Shown here: piece by piece, positions 1 to 9,647 of the stretch
Layout: the number at the start of each line of letters is the position of its first letter
How positions within the stretch are numbered: position 1 is the first letter of the stretch
Position numbers and translations under genes: made by a program
The notes under the pieces: model-generated
The model's input: only the letters and a program-made list of their open reading frames with translations
Databases searched by the model: none
Told to the model about the DNA's origin: nothing
Assembly (NCBI GenBank): GCA_009746045.1
Contig: RPFO01000154.1
Location: 7,133,193 to 7,160,692 of the forward strand
From: Mesostigma viride
Taxonomy: Eukaryota > Streptophyta > Mesostigmatophyceae > Mesostigmatales > Mesostigmataceae
Direction of reading: 5' to 3'
Length of the DNA stretch: 27,500 nucleotides

Positions 1-240
1 TCTCCCTCCCGCCCCGCCGCCCGCCCCTCGCCGCCCTCCGCGCCCTCGGGACAGCCGCCCTCCGCCCTCAGGAGGACCGCCCTCCCGCCCCGTCGACCGC
101 CCTCTCCGCCCTCCGCTCCCGCCCTCCCTCCGGGCGCTCCCCTCTTTCCGCCCTATGCCGCCCTCCCGCCTCACTAGGACCGCCTCTCCGCCTCCGCCCT
201 CCCGCCCTCACCGCCTCGCCGCCTCGGTCATCCCGCCCTC
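1..240. repeat. Low-complexity CCGCCCTC-rich tract
   Basis: Almost pure C/G/T on the + strand, built of irregular repeats of CCGCCCTC, CCCTCCGCC and similar. No coding signal beyond chance open frames. It ends where the first ~180-bp array unit begins. Confidence 0.85.
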
Positions 241-241
241 T

Positions 242-667
242 CGTGCTAGCGCGCGCTAGGGACCATCGCACCGCCTGGCCATGTCCACCCCCCAAACGAT
301 GGACCTGCGAGCCCCCACTTTGCACACATGATGGACTAGTGTGGGGCATGCTCCTCCAAGTTTCAGCCCAATCCAAGCTCGTTTGCATATTTAGGACCTG
401 GCCCACCCTAACGGTGGGCACGTGCTAGAGCGCGCTAGGGACCATGGCACCCCCTGGCCATGTCCACCCCCCAAACGATGACCTGCGAGCCCCCACTTTG
501 CACACATGATGGACTAGTGTGGGGCATGCCTCCTCCCAAGTTTCAGGCCAATCCGAGCTCGTTTGCATGTTTTAGGACCATGGCCCACCCCTAACGGTAG
601 GCAGCCTTCCCCCACACTAGCGTTATTGCATGGCGCGCAAGGGACCATGGCCCCCTCTGGCATGCGT
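242..667 (+). repeat. ~180-bp tandem array upstream of the helicase gene
   Basis: Units begin with CGTGCTAG at 242 and 421 (period 179), followed by a shorter terminal unit (about 596-667) with the variant GCGCGCAAGGGACCATGG. Each full unit holds a perfect or near-perfect palindrome CTAGCGCGCGCTAG, an ACCATGGCACC-like stretch, a conserved block around ACGATGGACCTGCGAG and a TTTGCATATTTTAGGACC-like block. The array recurs at 4262-5042 before the second gene. Units contain ATG triplets but no conserved protein, so I treat this as leader or promoter repeat DNA. Confidence 0.85.
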
Positions 668-747
668 TATTGCATGGGTTGTCTTGGTGCGCGTTTTTTC
701 TCACCTTTCGCTATTGGGATGCTTCATGCGTCGGTGGGGTCCTGCAG

Positions 748-795
748 CTGAAATGGCAAGCTCCCGAGCGCGCGTTGAGGGACGTCAACAACGAG
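748..795 (+). CDS. Possible small 5' exon of the helicase gene
   Basis: A 48-nt open segment lies between an acceptor-like CCTGCAG (ends 747) and a donor-like GAG|GTGCGT (GT at 796). The next acceptor-like CTCGCAG ends at 907. The segment reads as LKWQAPERALRDVNNE. The continuation after 907 does not join cleanly to the frame of the helicase body, so this exon is tentative. Confidence 0.3.
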
Positions 796-911
796 GTGCG
801 TCATTGTCGAATTGTCGCCATTGTTTTCCATTCGTTTGATGTAGCGTGCTTGGGGAGGGGGCGTGTGCTAACCGACCGCGGCTGCGATCTTGTGCTGGCG
901 CTCGCAGGTGA

Positions 912-3496
912 TCGTGTGCGAGGGCCACACGGCGATGGTGGCTCATGCCGCGCGTGACGCGCGTCTTCACGCGCATGTACGACCCGACCTGCGCAACCCG
1001 AGCTCTTCTACCTGCGCGTGCTGCTGGAGAAGCGCGCCGCGCACTCGTTCGAGGGCTGCGCACCGTGGGCGGCGTGTTGCTCAGTAACGAGATGGCGTGC
1101 CGGCGGCTGGGCCTGCTCGAGGACGACGACGCGGCGGTGGAGAGCATGCGCATCGCCGCGCGCCGGCTGGAGACGCCGTACGCGATGCGGCGGCTGTTCG
1201 TCATCCTCGTGCTGCAGAAGCTGAGCACGATGAGCGCGCTGTGGCGGTTCAAGGAGGAGATGATGAAGGACCACCTGTTCTACGCGTACGAGGACGTGCA
1301 CGGCGGGGTGGGCCGCAGAGCCAAGCAGCCCATCACGCTCGAGGACCGCGAGGCCGCGCTCGCGCGCACGCTCGCCTACCTGGACAAGCGGCTGTCGGCC
1401 TACGGCTACGACGTCTGGGAGCTGGAGCCCGTGCTCAAGTGCCGCCGCGACAGGGGCGAGGACGTGTGCCGGCGCAAGCGCAAGCACGACGACGACGACG
1501 ACGCGAACATCCTCGCGCCCGACCTGAGCAAGTTCTCTCTCGTGCAGCGCGAGGCGTACGAGACCTTGCTGCTGGCGATCAAGGGGCTCAGCCCGGACCG
1601 CCGGCTGTTCGTGGACGGGCCCGCGGGCACGGGCAAGACCATGGTCATCAACGCGGCGATGCAGCAGTCCGCGCGCGACGGCTTCAAGGTGGTGCCGATG
1701 GCGTTCACGGGCGTCGCGTCGCTGCAGATGTGGGGCGGCCACACGTCGCATCACGCGTGCGGGTTCCCGCTCGAGCTCGACCTCGAGTACGGCTGCCGCG
1801 TGACGCGCAACTCCGCCAGGGGGCGCACGCTGTTGGAGGCGCACGCGCTCGTCGTCGACGAGATCGGCATGATGAACGTGGAGCTGATCCATCTCTTGCA
1901 CGAGCTGCTGGTCGAGCTCACCTTTGTCAAGGAGCCGTTCGGCGGCAAGGTCGTCATCTTCGCCGGCGACTTCCGGCAGGTGGCGCCCGTCGTCAAGGGC
2001 GCCAGCGAGCTGGCGACGGCCGACGCCAGCGCGGTGCGGTCGCCGCAGTGGGTGGGCGTGCACCGGCTGCCGCTCGAGTTCAACTACCGCGCGCGCGAGG
2101 ACCCGGAGTACGCGCAGTTTGTCGCCGACGTCGGCATGGACAACGTCGCGTACGAGGCGGTGATCGACGACCGCACGCACCAGGAGGTGGCGATGATCCC
2201 GCTGCGCATGGTGCAGCCGGTCAAGGACGAGGACGAGCTGATCGCGCACACGTTCCCCAACGTCAACGACGCGAACGCGTGCATGCGGTCCTCGATCGTC
2301 GCGGTGACCAACAAGGCGTGCGACGACATCAACGCGGCTGTCCTGGCCAAGCTGGAGAACCAGGAGCGCAGCACGTTCAGCCACGACCGCGTCGCCAAGT
2401 CGGGGGAGAGGGTCTCCATGAGGACCCTCAACTGCGCGCGTCAAGACGGCGTCCCCGACCACGAGTTCAAGTGGAAGGTGGGCGCCGTGGCCATGATCAC
2501 GCGCAACCTGTCCCACAAGGACAGGTTGCAGAATGGGACGCGCGTCGAGCTCGTAGACGAGCAAGACGGCGCGTTCCTCGTGAAGACGCCGGACGGGGAG
2601 CTGCACGCGATCCCGCGGATCGCGTTCAGCATCGACGCCGACAAGTTCAAGATCCTCAGGATGGCCTACCCTTTCAAGGTACGTGGGCGCGCGCAGGGAG
2701 GGGCGGGGTGAGCGCCATGCGGTGTCGTTGCTTGCGGTGTCGGCTCGCGCCTTGCGATCGTATGACTTGCGGTGGCCTTGGCTGAATGCTCCCTCGCTTT
2801 CCTCGATGTCTTGCTTGCTTACGTCCGCGCGTTTGTATGGTCGTCGCGCAGCTGGCGTATGCGGTCACGATCAACAAGTGCCAGGGGCAGACGCTGGAAC
2901 GCGTCGGCCTCTGGCTCAAGCACGACGTGTTCGCGCACGGCCAGCTTTACACGGCGCTCACGCGCGTGGGCGCGAGGGGGCACATCCGGGGCTTGTTCGG
3001 CTACGAGTTCGACGGCGTCGGCTACAGCAGGAACATCGTCAACTGGACGATCTTGCAGGGCGCGGGCATCAACATGCGCAACAAGGCGGAGGACCGCGTC
3101 AAGGCGCGCATCCGGAGGCGCCAGCGAGGCCGGCGCCGCGCACAGGCATCCGACGACTGGGAGCTGCCGGACCCGATGAGCGGCGAGCCCCAGGACAACG
3201 AGTACGACAACCCCGACGACGAGGACACGTGGGAGCTCGGGGACGACGAGGCGTGCGCGGAGGCCGACCAGGCGTGCGCCGATGACGCGGCCAAGAGGCG
3301 GTGGAGGCAGGTCGTCGAGGAGCCACTGTGGGCGGACTTCATGCTGGAGAGCGACGGCGAACACGATCGCGACATCCTGCGGCAGGACGGCTTGATGTCC
3401 GACGGCGAGCCTGAGGAGCCCGAGCTGCTTTTGTACGAGGGTGGCGACAGCGACGAAAACGAGGGCGTGCCCGACCTAGGTGACTGTGAGGATATG
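912..3496 (+). CDS. Helitron-type PIF1-family DNA helicase, core exons
   Basis: Superfamily 1B helicase core, an ATP-dependent 5'-3' DNA unwinding motor in this family. From the ATG at 945, the ATP-binding loop GPAGTGKT is at residues 225-232, Walker B VVDEIGMM at 303-310 and GDFRQVAPV at 341-349. After an intron (2679-2851) come [15 protein letters not shown] and [13 protein letters not shown], the C-terminal motifs. The stretch before the core ([11 protein letters not shown], then LRTVGGVL and LGLLEDD) is typical of Helitron Rep-helicases rather than cellular PIF1. The start is uncertain: family resemblance begins near 912 and a Helitron protein would have a Rep domain upstream, which is not visible. 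A compensating frameshift pair lies at about 984-999 (extra base) and 1054 (missing base). About six residues normally found just before LAYA are absent at the exon junction. Exon 2 ends in a strongly acidic tail and a donor ATG|GTAAGC (GT at 3497). Helicase identity is firm; an intact function is not. Confidence 0.85.
2679..2851 (+). other. Intron inside the helicase core
   Basis: Donor TTCAAG|GTACGTGGG and acceptor TCGTCGCGCAG|CTGGCG. Exon 1 from 945 is an exact multiple of three and exon 2 enters in phase 0, joining YPFK to LAYAVTINK across helicase motif VI. Reading through instead meets TGA at 2709-2711. The 173-nt length is normal for a compact protist or algal intron. Confidence 0.85.
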
Positions 3497-3536
3497 GTAA
3501 GCATATGCTGACTGTGAGGATATGGTAAGCATATGC
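3481..3536 (+). repeat. 28-bp tandem duplication carrying a splice donor
   Basis: Two identical 28-nt copies, 3481-3508 and 3509-3536. Each contains the donor-like GATATG|GTAAGC. An in-frame TGA (3509-3511) straddles the start of copy 2. Splicing from copy 1 (GT at 3497) therefore continues the protein, while retention ends it after SIC. Confidence 0.9.
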
Positions 3537-3664
3537 CGCCGCCGTCGTCACGAGATGAAAGCCTCCCTTGGCTGCACCGAGCGTGCGCGCCCGCTGCTGA
3601 CGCATCTCGTGCGCGTGTGACCTCGTGCGTGGCCGTGTGCGTGCCGCGTTGTTTTGGCGCTCAG

Positions 3665-4196
3665 GGGCTGGACGAGTACGGCGACCCGCTTGACGACGAC
3701 CGCTGCGACGCGCCGTCGGCGCCCGACGACTTTTGCGAGGAGGTGAGTGCTGCTGGCCCATCTCGCGTGCTAGCGCCCTGTTCCGCGTCCACTCGTCCTC
3801 CTTTTGTTGTTGCTCAATTCGCCTCCGCGATCGCTTGCCGACCCTCACAGGACACGACTCCGGGCTGGGCGCCGCCCTCGAGGACTTTCGCGACTGCGTG
3901 GGTCAATTCGACGACTACCCCTACGTACGTTTCCCGGTGCCGCTGTCTTTCTTGACGCGCGTTTCCTACCTCCGCCTACCTTTGCTGCGCGCGCCACGCG
4001 TCCAGGGACGCTGAGCCGATCGCCGTTCGATGCGGTTGCGTGTCGTGCGATTTTTCCCTTGCAGGACGATGACGACTCGGACCACTCGTACGCGGATATC
4101 CGATCGGGCCCTGAAATCGGGCACGTGCCCGTGGGAGCGAAATGCCCTCCGGATTTCACGATGGAGGAGCGCGACGCGATAGCGGTGGGTCTTTGA
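3665..4196 (+). CDS. Acidic C-terminal exons 3-5 of the helicase gene
   Basis: Three short open segments with good splice sites follow the core exons. Exon 3 (3665-3742) follows GCGCTCAG and ends at GAG|GTGAGT. It enters in phase 0 from exon 2 and reads GLDEYGDPLDDDRCD and on to FCEE. Exon 4 (3851-3924) follows CCCTCACAG and ends at TAC|GTACGT. Exon 5 begins at 4065 after TTTTCCCTTGCAG, reads DDDDSDHSYADIRSGPEIG, and stops with TGA at 4194-4196, or may donate at GCG|GTGGGT. Exons 4 and 5 agree in phase if exon 4 reads HDSGLGAALEDF. That frame is off by one base from exon 3, so a small indel or a misplaced boundary remains. No domain recognised. The acidic composition matches the tail of exon 2. 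Confidence 0.55.
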
Positions 4197-4261
4197 GCTT
4201 GCAGCGGTGACTCTTCCACTTCCCTTGCTAGCCGTTGCCAGCGCGCTCTCGGTGCAGGGCA

Positions 4262-5042
4262 CGTGCTAGCGCGCGCGAGGCACCATGGCACCGCCTGGCC
4301 ATGTCCACCGCCCCAAACGATGGACCTGCGAGCCCCCACTTTGCACACATGATGGACTAGTGTGGGGCATGCCTCCTCCCAAGTTTCAGCCAATCCAAGC
4401 TCGTTTGCATATTTTAGGACCCTGGCCCACCTCTAAGGGTGGGCACGTGCTAGCGCGCGCTAGGGACCATCGCACCCCCTGGCCATGTCCACCCCCCCAA
4501 ACGATGGACCTGCGAGCCCCCACTTTGCACACATGATGGACTAGTATGGGGGAAGCCTCCTCCCAAGTTTCAGCCCAATCCGAGCTCGTTTGCATGTTTT
4601 AGGACCATGGCTCACCCCTAAGGGTGGGCACGTGCTAGCGCGCGCTAGGCACCATGGCACCGCCTGGCCATGTCCACCGCCCCCAAACGATGGACCTGCG
4701 AGCCCCCACTTTGCACACATGATGGACTAGTGTGGGGCATGCCTCCTCCCAAGTTTCAGCCCAATCCAAGCTCGTTTGCATATTGTAGGACCATGACCCA
4801 TCCCTAACGGTGGGCACGTGCTAGCGCGCAAGGGACCATGGCACCCCCTGGCAATGCGCCATCCCCCAAACGATTGACCTGCAAGGCCCCACTTTGCCCA
4901 CATGATGGACTAGTGTGGGGCAAGCCTGCTCCCAAGTTTCAGCCCAATCCAAGCTGGCCCACCCCTAACGGTAGGCAGCCTTCCGCCACACTAGCGTTAT
5001 TGCATGGCGCGCAAGGGACCATGGCCCCCTCTGGCATGCGTT
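4262..5042 (+). repeat. ~185-bp tandem array upstream of the protease-like gene
   Basis: Units begin with CGTGCTAG at 4262, 4446, 4631 and 4817 (periods 184-186). A terminal partial unit at about 4957-5042 closely matches 588-667 in front of the helicase gene, including the GGTAGGCAGCCTTC and CACACTAGCGTTATTGCATG segments. The two leaders diverge right after GGCATGCGTT. Three of the four unit starts carry CACGTG joined to a palindrome of the form CTAGCGCGCGCTAG. Confidence 0.88.
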
Positions 5043-5110
5043 TGCTGACCTCGCCTGCCCACTCGCGATCGCGTTCACGGTGCTTGTCGATTGCGCGGTC
5101 GCAGGCCGCG

Positions 5111-6725
5111 ATGGTGTTTTCGTCGGACGAGGAGGAGGACGTTGGAGACAACGATGCCTCAAAGGATTCGGAGCGCGGTCCCGCTGACGGGCGCGAGACG
5201 ACCGTCGACGCCGCGCCGGGCGGGCCTGTCCCGGCGGTGGCGGGTCAGGTGCCGGCTGGAACGCACGGGGACGCCGCACCGCACGCCGCTGCGGCCGCCG
5301 GCGTGCCGGGTGACCCCATCCTTGGGACAGCGGACCCTGCAGACCCAACGCTCGTGGGGACGGCGCGCGAGCATGGCCGGGACGTCGAGGGTCTCCTGAC
5401 ACACGTGCGCGGCGTCCTCGCGGCGTGCCGAGCGCTGCTGCCGCGACTGCAAGGGGTCCCACTCGGCGCGCCGCCTCGCCGCGACCCCGTGGAGGCGCTG
5501 TACGCGAAGCTGTGCGCGTCGCGGGCGCGCGGCGAGCTGGGCGGGCAGGACCGGCTGCGCTTTGACGGGGGCAGGGACGGCCTGGCCGGGTTCGGGGCGG
5601 CCTCGCTTGCGCCCGCCGAGTTCGCGATGACGTTGCTCCTGTGGTCGCGCGAGCACGTTGGCGGCTCGCCGCCGCTGCTGGTGAGCGACGAGTGCGAGCA
5701 GCTGCGCGGGCTGTTGGGCGGGGACGGCGACGTCGCGGACGTGGTGCGCCGGTTGCTGGCGCACGCGGATGCGCACACGTTGGTGGAGCGGACACCGTGC
5801 TGCGGCGACGCGCGCTGCGAGGCCGCGGCGGACGAGAGCGTGCTCGACTTGGTCGACCTCGGCGCGGGCGAGGGGACGCTCGCGGAGCGCATGGCGGCGC
5901 TGCTGAGGCGCGGGCGGCCGGATGGCGCCTGCGTGGATTGCGGCGAGCCGGGCGCCAGCCGCGGGCGCCACCTCGATGGCGGCTTCCCTGCGAGCGTGCT
6001 GTTCCACGTCGCGGGCGGGGCGGACTTGCGCGCGTGCGGGGGGGCTGCCTGCCGTCGTCGCTTGACGTGCGCGTCGTGGACGGCCCTCGTGGGCAAGAGG
6101 TCGCCGCGGTCGCGCGCTGCGTGGCTTTGTGCAGGTAAGGGCCGGCAGGGACTCGTTTTCTGCCGCGCCGTCGACGGCGAGGCCGGTCGGTTCCGAGTCG
6201 TCGACGCGCTCACGGGCGGCGTCACTGTGGAGACGCTGCGGCTGGATGACCTGGAGCAGCCCGTACTCGTGTGCATGTACGCCGTGACAGCGGCCGAGGA
6301 CCCGGCGACGACGCGCGAGTCGTGGCCCTCGCAGGCAGCCACCTCTCCCGGGGCTGCCGGCGAGCGCGCTGCCACTGCAGAGAGGAGGCGCGAGGAGGAC
6401 GCCACGGCCCCTGCTGCCGCTCAGGTGGCTCCTTGCCAGGAGCGGACGGGTTGCGGCGCTTGCGCCATGTTCGATCGGCTGATGGCGTCGCACGGCCACG
6501 TCCGGCTGTGCGCCGACCGCACGCGCACGTTTTCCTGGCGCGACAACTGCTGCCACATGAACGCGGCGCTCGAGTTCGTGTGCGAGCTGCTGCTGCTGCT
6601 GCAGACGCCCGCCGTGTCGGGCTTGCGATTCCTGACGTGCTGCGCCGCGGGAGAACCCCACGACTGGGGCTGCGAGCTGGGGCTGGAGCTGCTGCGCTGC
6701 GTGCTGGGGTCGCGCAAGGGCGGGG
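5111..6725 (+). CDS. USP-like protein, part 1: inactive module A1 and start of module B1
   Basis: I chose the ATG at 5111 because it follows an acceptor-like GCGGTCGCAG and opens an acidic start (FSSDEEEDVGDND), whereas the upstream in-frame ATG at 4838 lies in the repeat array. Module A1 (about 5395-6290) has the USP-type layout of a helix ending VEALYAKL, a first Cys cluster near 5800-5820, CVDC near 5930 and a C-terminal beta region. The catalytic Cys position is Pro (5471-5473) and the His position is Gly (6149-6151). Between the G7 run at 6038-6044 and about 6136 the true frame is shifted by one base. The shifted frame gives LPSSLDVRVVDGPRGQEV, which matches the other modules. Module B1 begins near 6450; its Cys is in NCCHMNAALEF (codon 6551-6553). 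The frame is lost between about 6716 and 6732. In C19 proteases these residues cleave ubiquitin or ubiquitin-like chains; activity here is inferred. Confidence 0.7.
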
Positions 6726-7473
6726 CCGAGAAATGGACGCGCGGCGCGACGCGGTGCTGCGCGTGCTCGACAGGCACTTGCCCGGGCGAGTGGCCGCCGA
6801 CCCGGACGACGCGTATGACAACATGAGGATGCTGATGCAGCACGTGGCGGCCGGCGGCCCGCGCTGCGGCGAGCGCACCTGCGAGCTCGGCGTCAGGTCG
6901 GACGACGGCCCGGTGGAGCTGCCGCTGTTGGTCATCGACTGCCATGACGAGTGGGACGTCGCGACGCGCCTCGCGTCGGTGTGCCGAGAGTACGCGCCGG
7001 ACGTTCCCGTGGCTTGCGGTCTGTGCCAGCAAAAGGACTGCGTCGCGCTGCGCCACTACGACGAGCTGCCGCGCGTGCTGCCCTTCGGCCGCCTGAACCA
7101 GCTGCCGCCCGGCGCCTATCGCGGGGCGGGCCTGCCAGAGACGATGCAGCTGACCCTGTCGGTCGGGCCGGCGCGGCGGCAGGTGCGCGTGACCGCGCGG
7201 CTGCGGGCCGTGGTCGAGCACACGGGCGGCCACTTTGTGCTGCTGCGCCGTCGACGAGCGGGCGCGCGGTGGGAGGTGGTGGACGGGCTCGCCAAGTTGG
7301 ACGGCGTGAGCCACCGCGACCACGTCGACTTGGCGCGGCTCGCGAGGCTGACGGACGCCTGCTGCTACGTGCTGGATGAGCAGCCGGGCGCGACGCCGGC
7401 GCTCGACGAGATGGACTGCGACGACGGCGTCGCCGCGCACACGCTCGTCGGGGACAGCGAGTCGGCCGTCGTG
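6726..7473 (+). CDS. USP-like protein, part 2: rest of putatively active module B1
   Basis: Reads in the -1 frame relative to part 1, from about GREMDARRDAVLRVLD. It contains the finger CGLCQQKDC (C-x2-C-x4-C, equivalent to CHHCGSPRC in module B2) followed by DELPRVLPF. A long beta region follows (LPETMQLTLSVGP, then LRAVVEHT). GGHFVLLRR (His codon 7231-7233) then precedes RWEVVDGL. GHF followed by W-x2-VD is the arrangement of the USP His box and Asp/Asn. Together with the Cys at 6551, B1 keeps the catalytic residues visible in this family. The frame breaks again between about 7465 and 7476. Both breaks look like single-base deletions, because both sides stay open and align with module B2. 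Confidence 0.65.
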
Positions 7474-9647
7474 CGGAGTGTTGGCAGGACTTCGTGCACC
7501 TGCAGGACGCGTGCGAGGGCCTCGCGCTGCGGCAGCGCAGCGACGTGGCGTTCAAGGGGCCGCTGTCCGCCCCGCTGGAGCTGCTGTACGCGGTGCTGTG
7601 CCGCTGCCAGGCGCAGAGCGCCGCGCGCGACCTGCGCTGCGTCACCTTCGACCGGGCGGGGCAGGTGGGCGGCGCAGGGGACGTGGGCGCGCGGTTTGCG
7701 CTGGCGCTGCTCATGGCCGTGTGGCAGCGCGCGCAGGGCACGCAACAGCACGTGGACGCGGCGTCCGGCGAGCTGGAACGCGCGCTGGCGGCGTTCGAGC
7801 GGCGCGGCGACGACGGGTCGCTGCTGTTCTCGCTGGAGCTCATGCTGTCACACGTCGACGCCCCGCGGTTGGTCGAGCGCGGTCCGTGGTGCGTCGCGTG
7901 CGGCCAGCCTGTCGGCACGGTCGTCGAGACCGAGCTGCCCTTGGTCGACTTGGCGCGCACGACGGGCGGCCTGACGCATCTCATCGCGGCGGCCGTCAAG
8001 GAGCGCGTGTCCACGGGCGAGTGCGCGGCGTGCGGGTTCGCCTGTTGCCAGAGCTTGCGCAGACTCCACGGGCGCTTGCCCGCGTGCCTCGTGTTCCGCG
8101 CTACCGACGAAGCGGTCTTAAGCGCGGGCAGGGTCCCGCCGGACCGCTTCTCAGACTGGCTTGCCCTCGGCGACGACCACGAAATCGAGGTGGACCTGCG
8201 CCTCTGCGGCTTCGTCCAGCGCACGTCCGGCGACCGCCTCTCTTTCTGGCAGCGCGCCTGCGACACGCCCGACGGCTGGTGGGTCAGCGACGGCACGGGA
8301 CCGGCGCGGCGGCGGCGCGACCGGGACTTGGCGGGCGGGGCGGCCACGGAGATGGTGTACGCGTACGAGGTGGCGGCCGCGGCCGGCGCCGCCTACTATG
8401 ACGAGGACCTCGGCGACGCGGCCGATGCCCCCTTGGACGCGCCGGCGCCACGGGAAGCAGAGCGCGCGCCGCGTTCGCCCGTCGTCGTCGAGGGCGATGG
8501 CCAGGACGAGCGTGCCTCGCACGCAGCGCCCGTCCGACCCATCGATGTGTCGCGCGATGACGACGTCGCCATCGACACGGAGTCCCTGACGCGACCGCTG
8601 GCAGCGGCGCCGCACGACGACGACTGTGTGAGGACGGGCGAGGGGCAGGACACCACGCCATTCGCGTTCCGACCGCGCAGGGCCGCGCAGCAGCAGCCGC
8701 TGGTGGCGGACTGCCATCGGTTCGTCACCTTCTTGCAGCAGAACGGCGGCGCGACTCTGCCTCCGAACCCGCGCGGCTCGTACAAGTGGGGCGAGAACAG
8801 CTGCCCCACCGACGCGGCGCTGGGGCTGCTGTACTTGGCGCTGGCGGTCACCAAGGAAGGTCTGCGCCTGCTGACGTGCCACCGCGCGGACGAGTCGCAC
8901 GGCGACGCGTGCGCGCTCGGGCTGCTGCTGCTGTTCTGCATGCACGCGTCCAGGACCGGCAACGTGTCCATCATGACGCGCGCGAGGGAGGCGGTGCGGC
9001 CGCGGCTGGACGCGTCGCTGGGGAGGGCCCGCGGCGCGATGGACAGCGTGACATCTACCGCCGCGGGCCTGCTCCGGTACGTGGACGGCGTGGTTCCTCG
9101 CCAGGGCGACTTCGCCTGCCGGGCGCCGTTCCCGGTCGACGGTCGGCTCGTCGACGTCAACAAGTTCACGCTCAGCCCGTGGGAAGCCGACCGCATGGAC
9201 ATCGACGAGCGCATCGCGGCCGCGTGCACGCAGGAGCGCATGGGCGCGCGCCCGCCGTGCCACCACTGCGGGTCGCCCCGCTGCGTGCCTCGACGCTACT
9301 TTGACCGAGTGCCGCCCGTGCTCGTCTTTCTGAACGTCTCCAGCCACCTCCCGCTGATCAACTACGTCGGGAGCGGGCTGCCCAAGACGCTGGAGATGAC
9401 CCTCTACATCGGCCGCGCGTGCGTGCAAGTGCGCGTCGCCTTGCGGCTGTGCGGGGCGGTCGAGTACCACCCAGCGCACTTTGTCGTCTTGCGGCCGGTG
9501 GACTTGGACGCGGGCACGTGGGAAGAAGTGGACGACGGCCCGGGGCTGTGCGCCCCTGTCATCCGCATCCACCCGCGCATGAACCTCGTCGCCCTGGCCA
9601 CCAAGACGACGGCGTGCGCGTACTCCGTGACGGTGCTCGATCGGTGA
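7474..9647 (+). CDS. USP-like protein, part 3: inactive module A2 and putatively active module B2
   Basis: Module A2 (about 7476-8385) starts ECWQDFVHLQDACEG and aligns with B2 (CHRFVTFLQQNGG) and A1. It has Gly at the Cys position (FKGPLSAPLELLY, codon 7557-7559) and Asp at the His position (TSGDRLSFW, codon 8232-8234), but keeps CVACG and CAACGFACC finger cysteines and GWWVSDG. An acidic and Pro/Ala-rich linker (about 8390-8690) precedes module B2. B2 has the Cys in WGENSCPTDAALGLLY (codon 8802-8804), the finger CHHCGSPRC, and the His in EYHPAHFVVLR (codon 9477-9479) followed by TWEEVDD. The stop is TGA at 9645-9647. The USP fold is suggested by motif order, not by close similarity. An OTU or other papain-like fold is a less likely alternative because of the finger cysteines and the H-F box. 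Confidence 0.72.

Noticed and set aside
563-957. Short + strand frames in the helicase leader as upstream genes
   Set aside because: They lie in the repeat array or cross the likely intron 796-907. Only a 48-nt exon there is tentatively kept.
1008-2606. 532-codon open frame on the - strand opposite the helicase
   Set aside because: A shadow of the GC-rich coding strand; no recognisable domain, while the + strand carries all helicase motifs.
1097-2785. 562-codon + strand frame overlapping the helicase
   Set aside because: Off-frame reading, Arg/Ala/Gly-rich, without motifs.
5159-6661. 500-codon and similar antisense frames opposite the protease-like gene
   Set aside because: Arg/Ala/Pro-rich shadows of GC-rich codons; the + strand modules align with each other.
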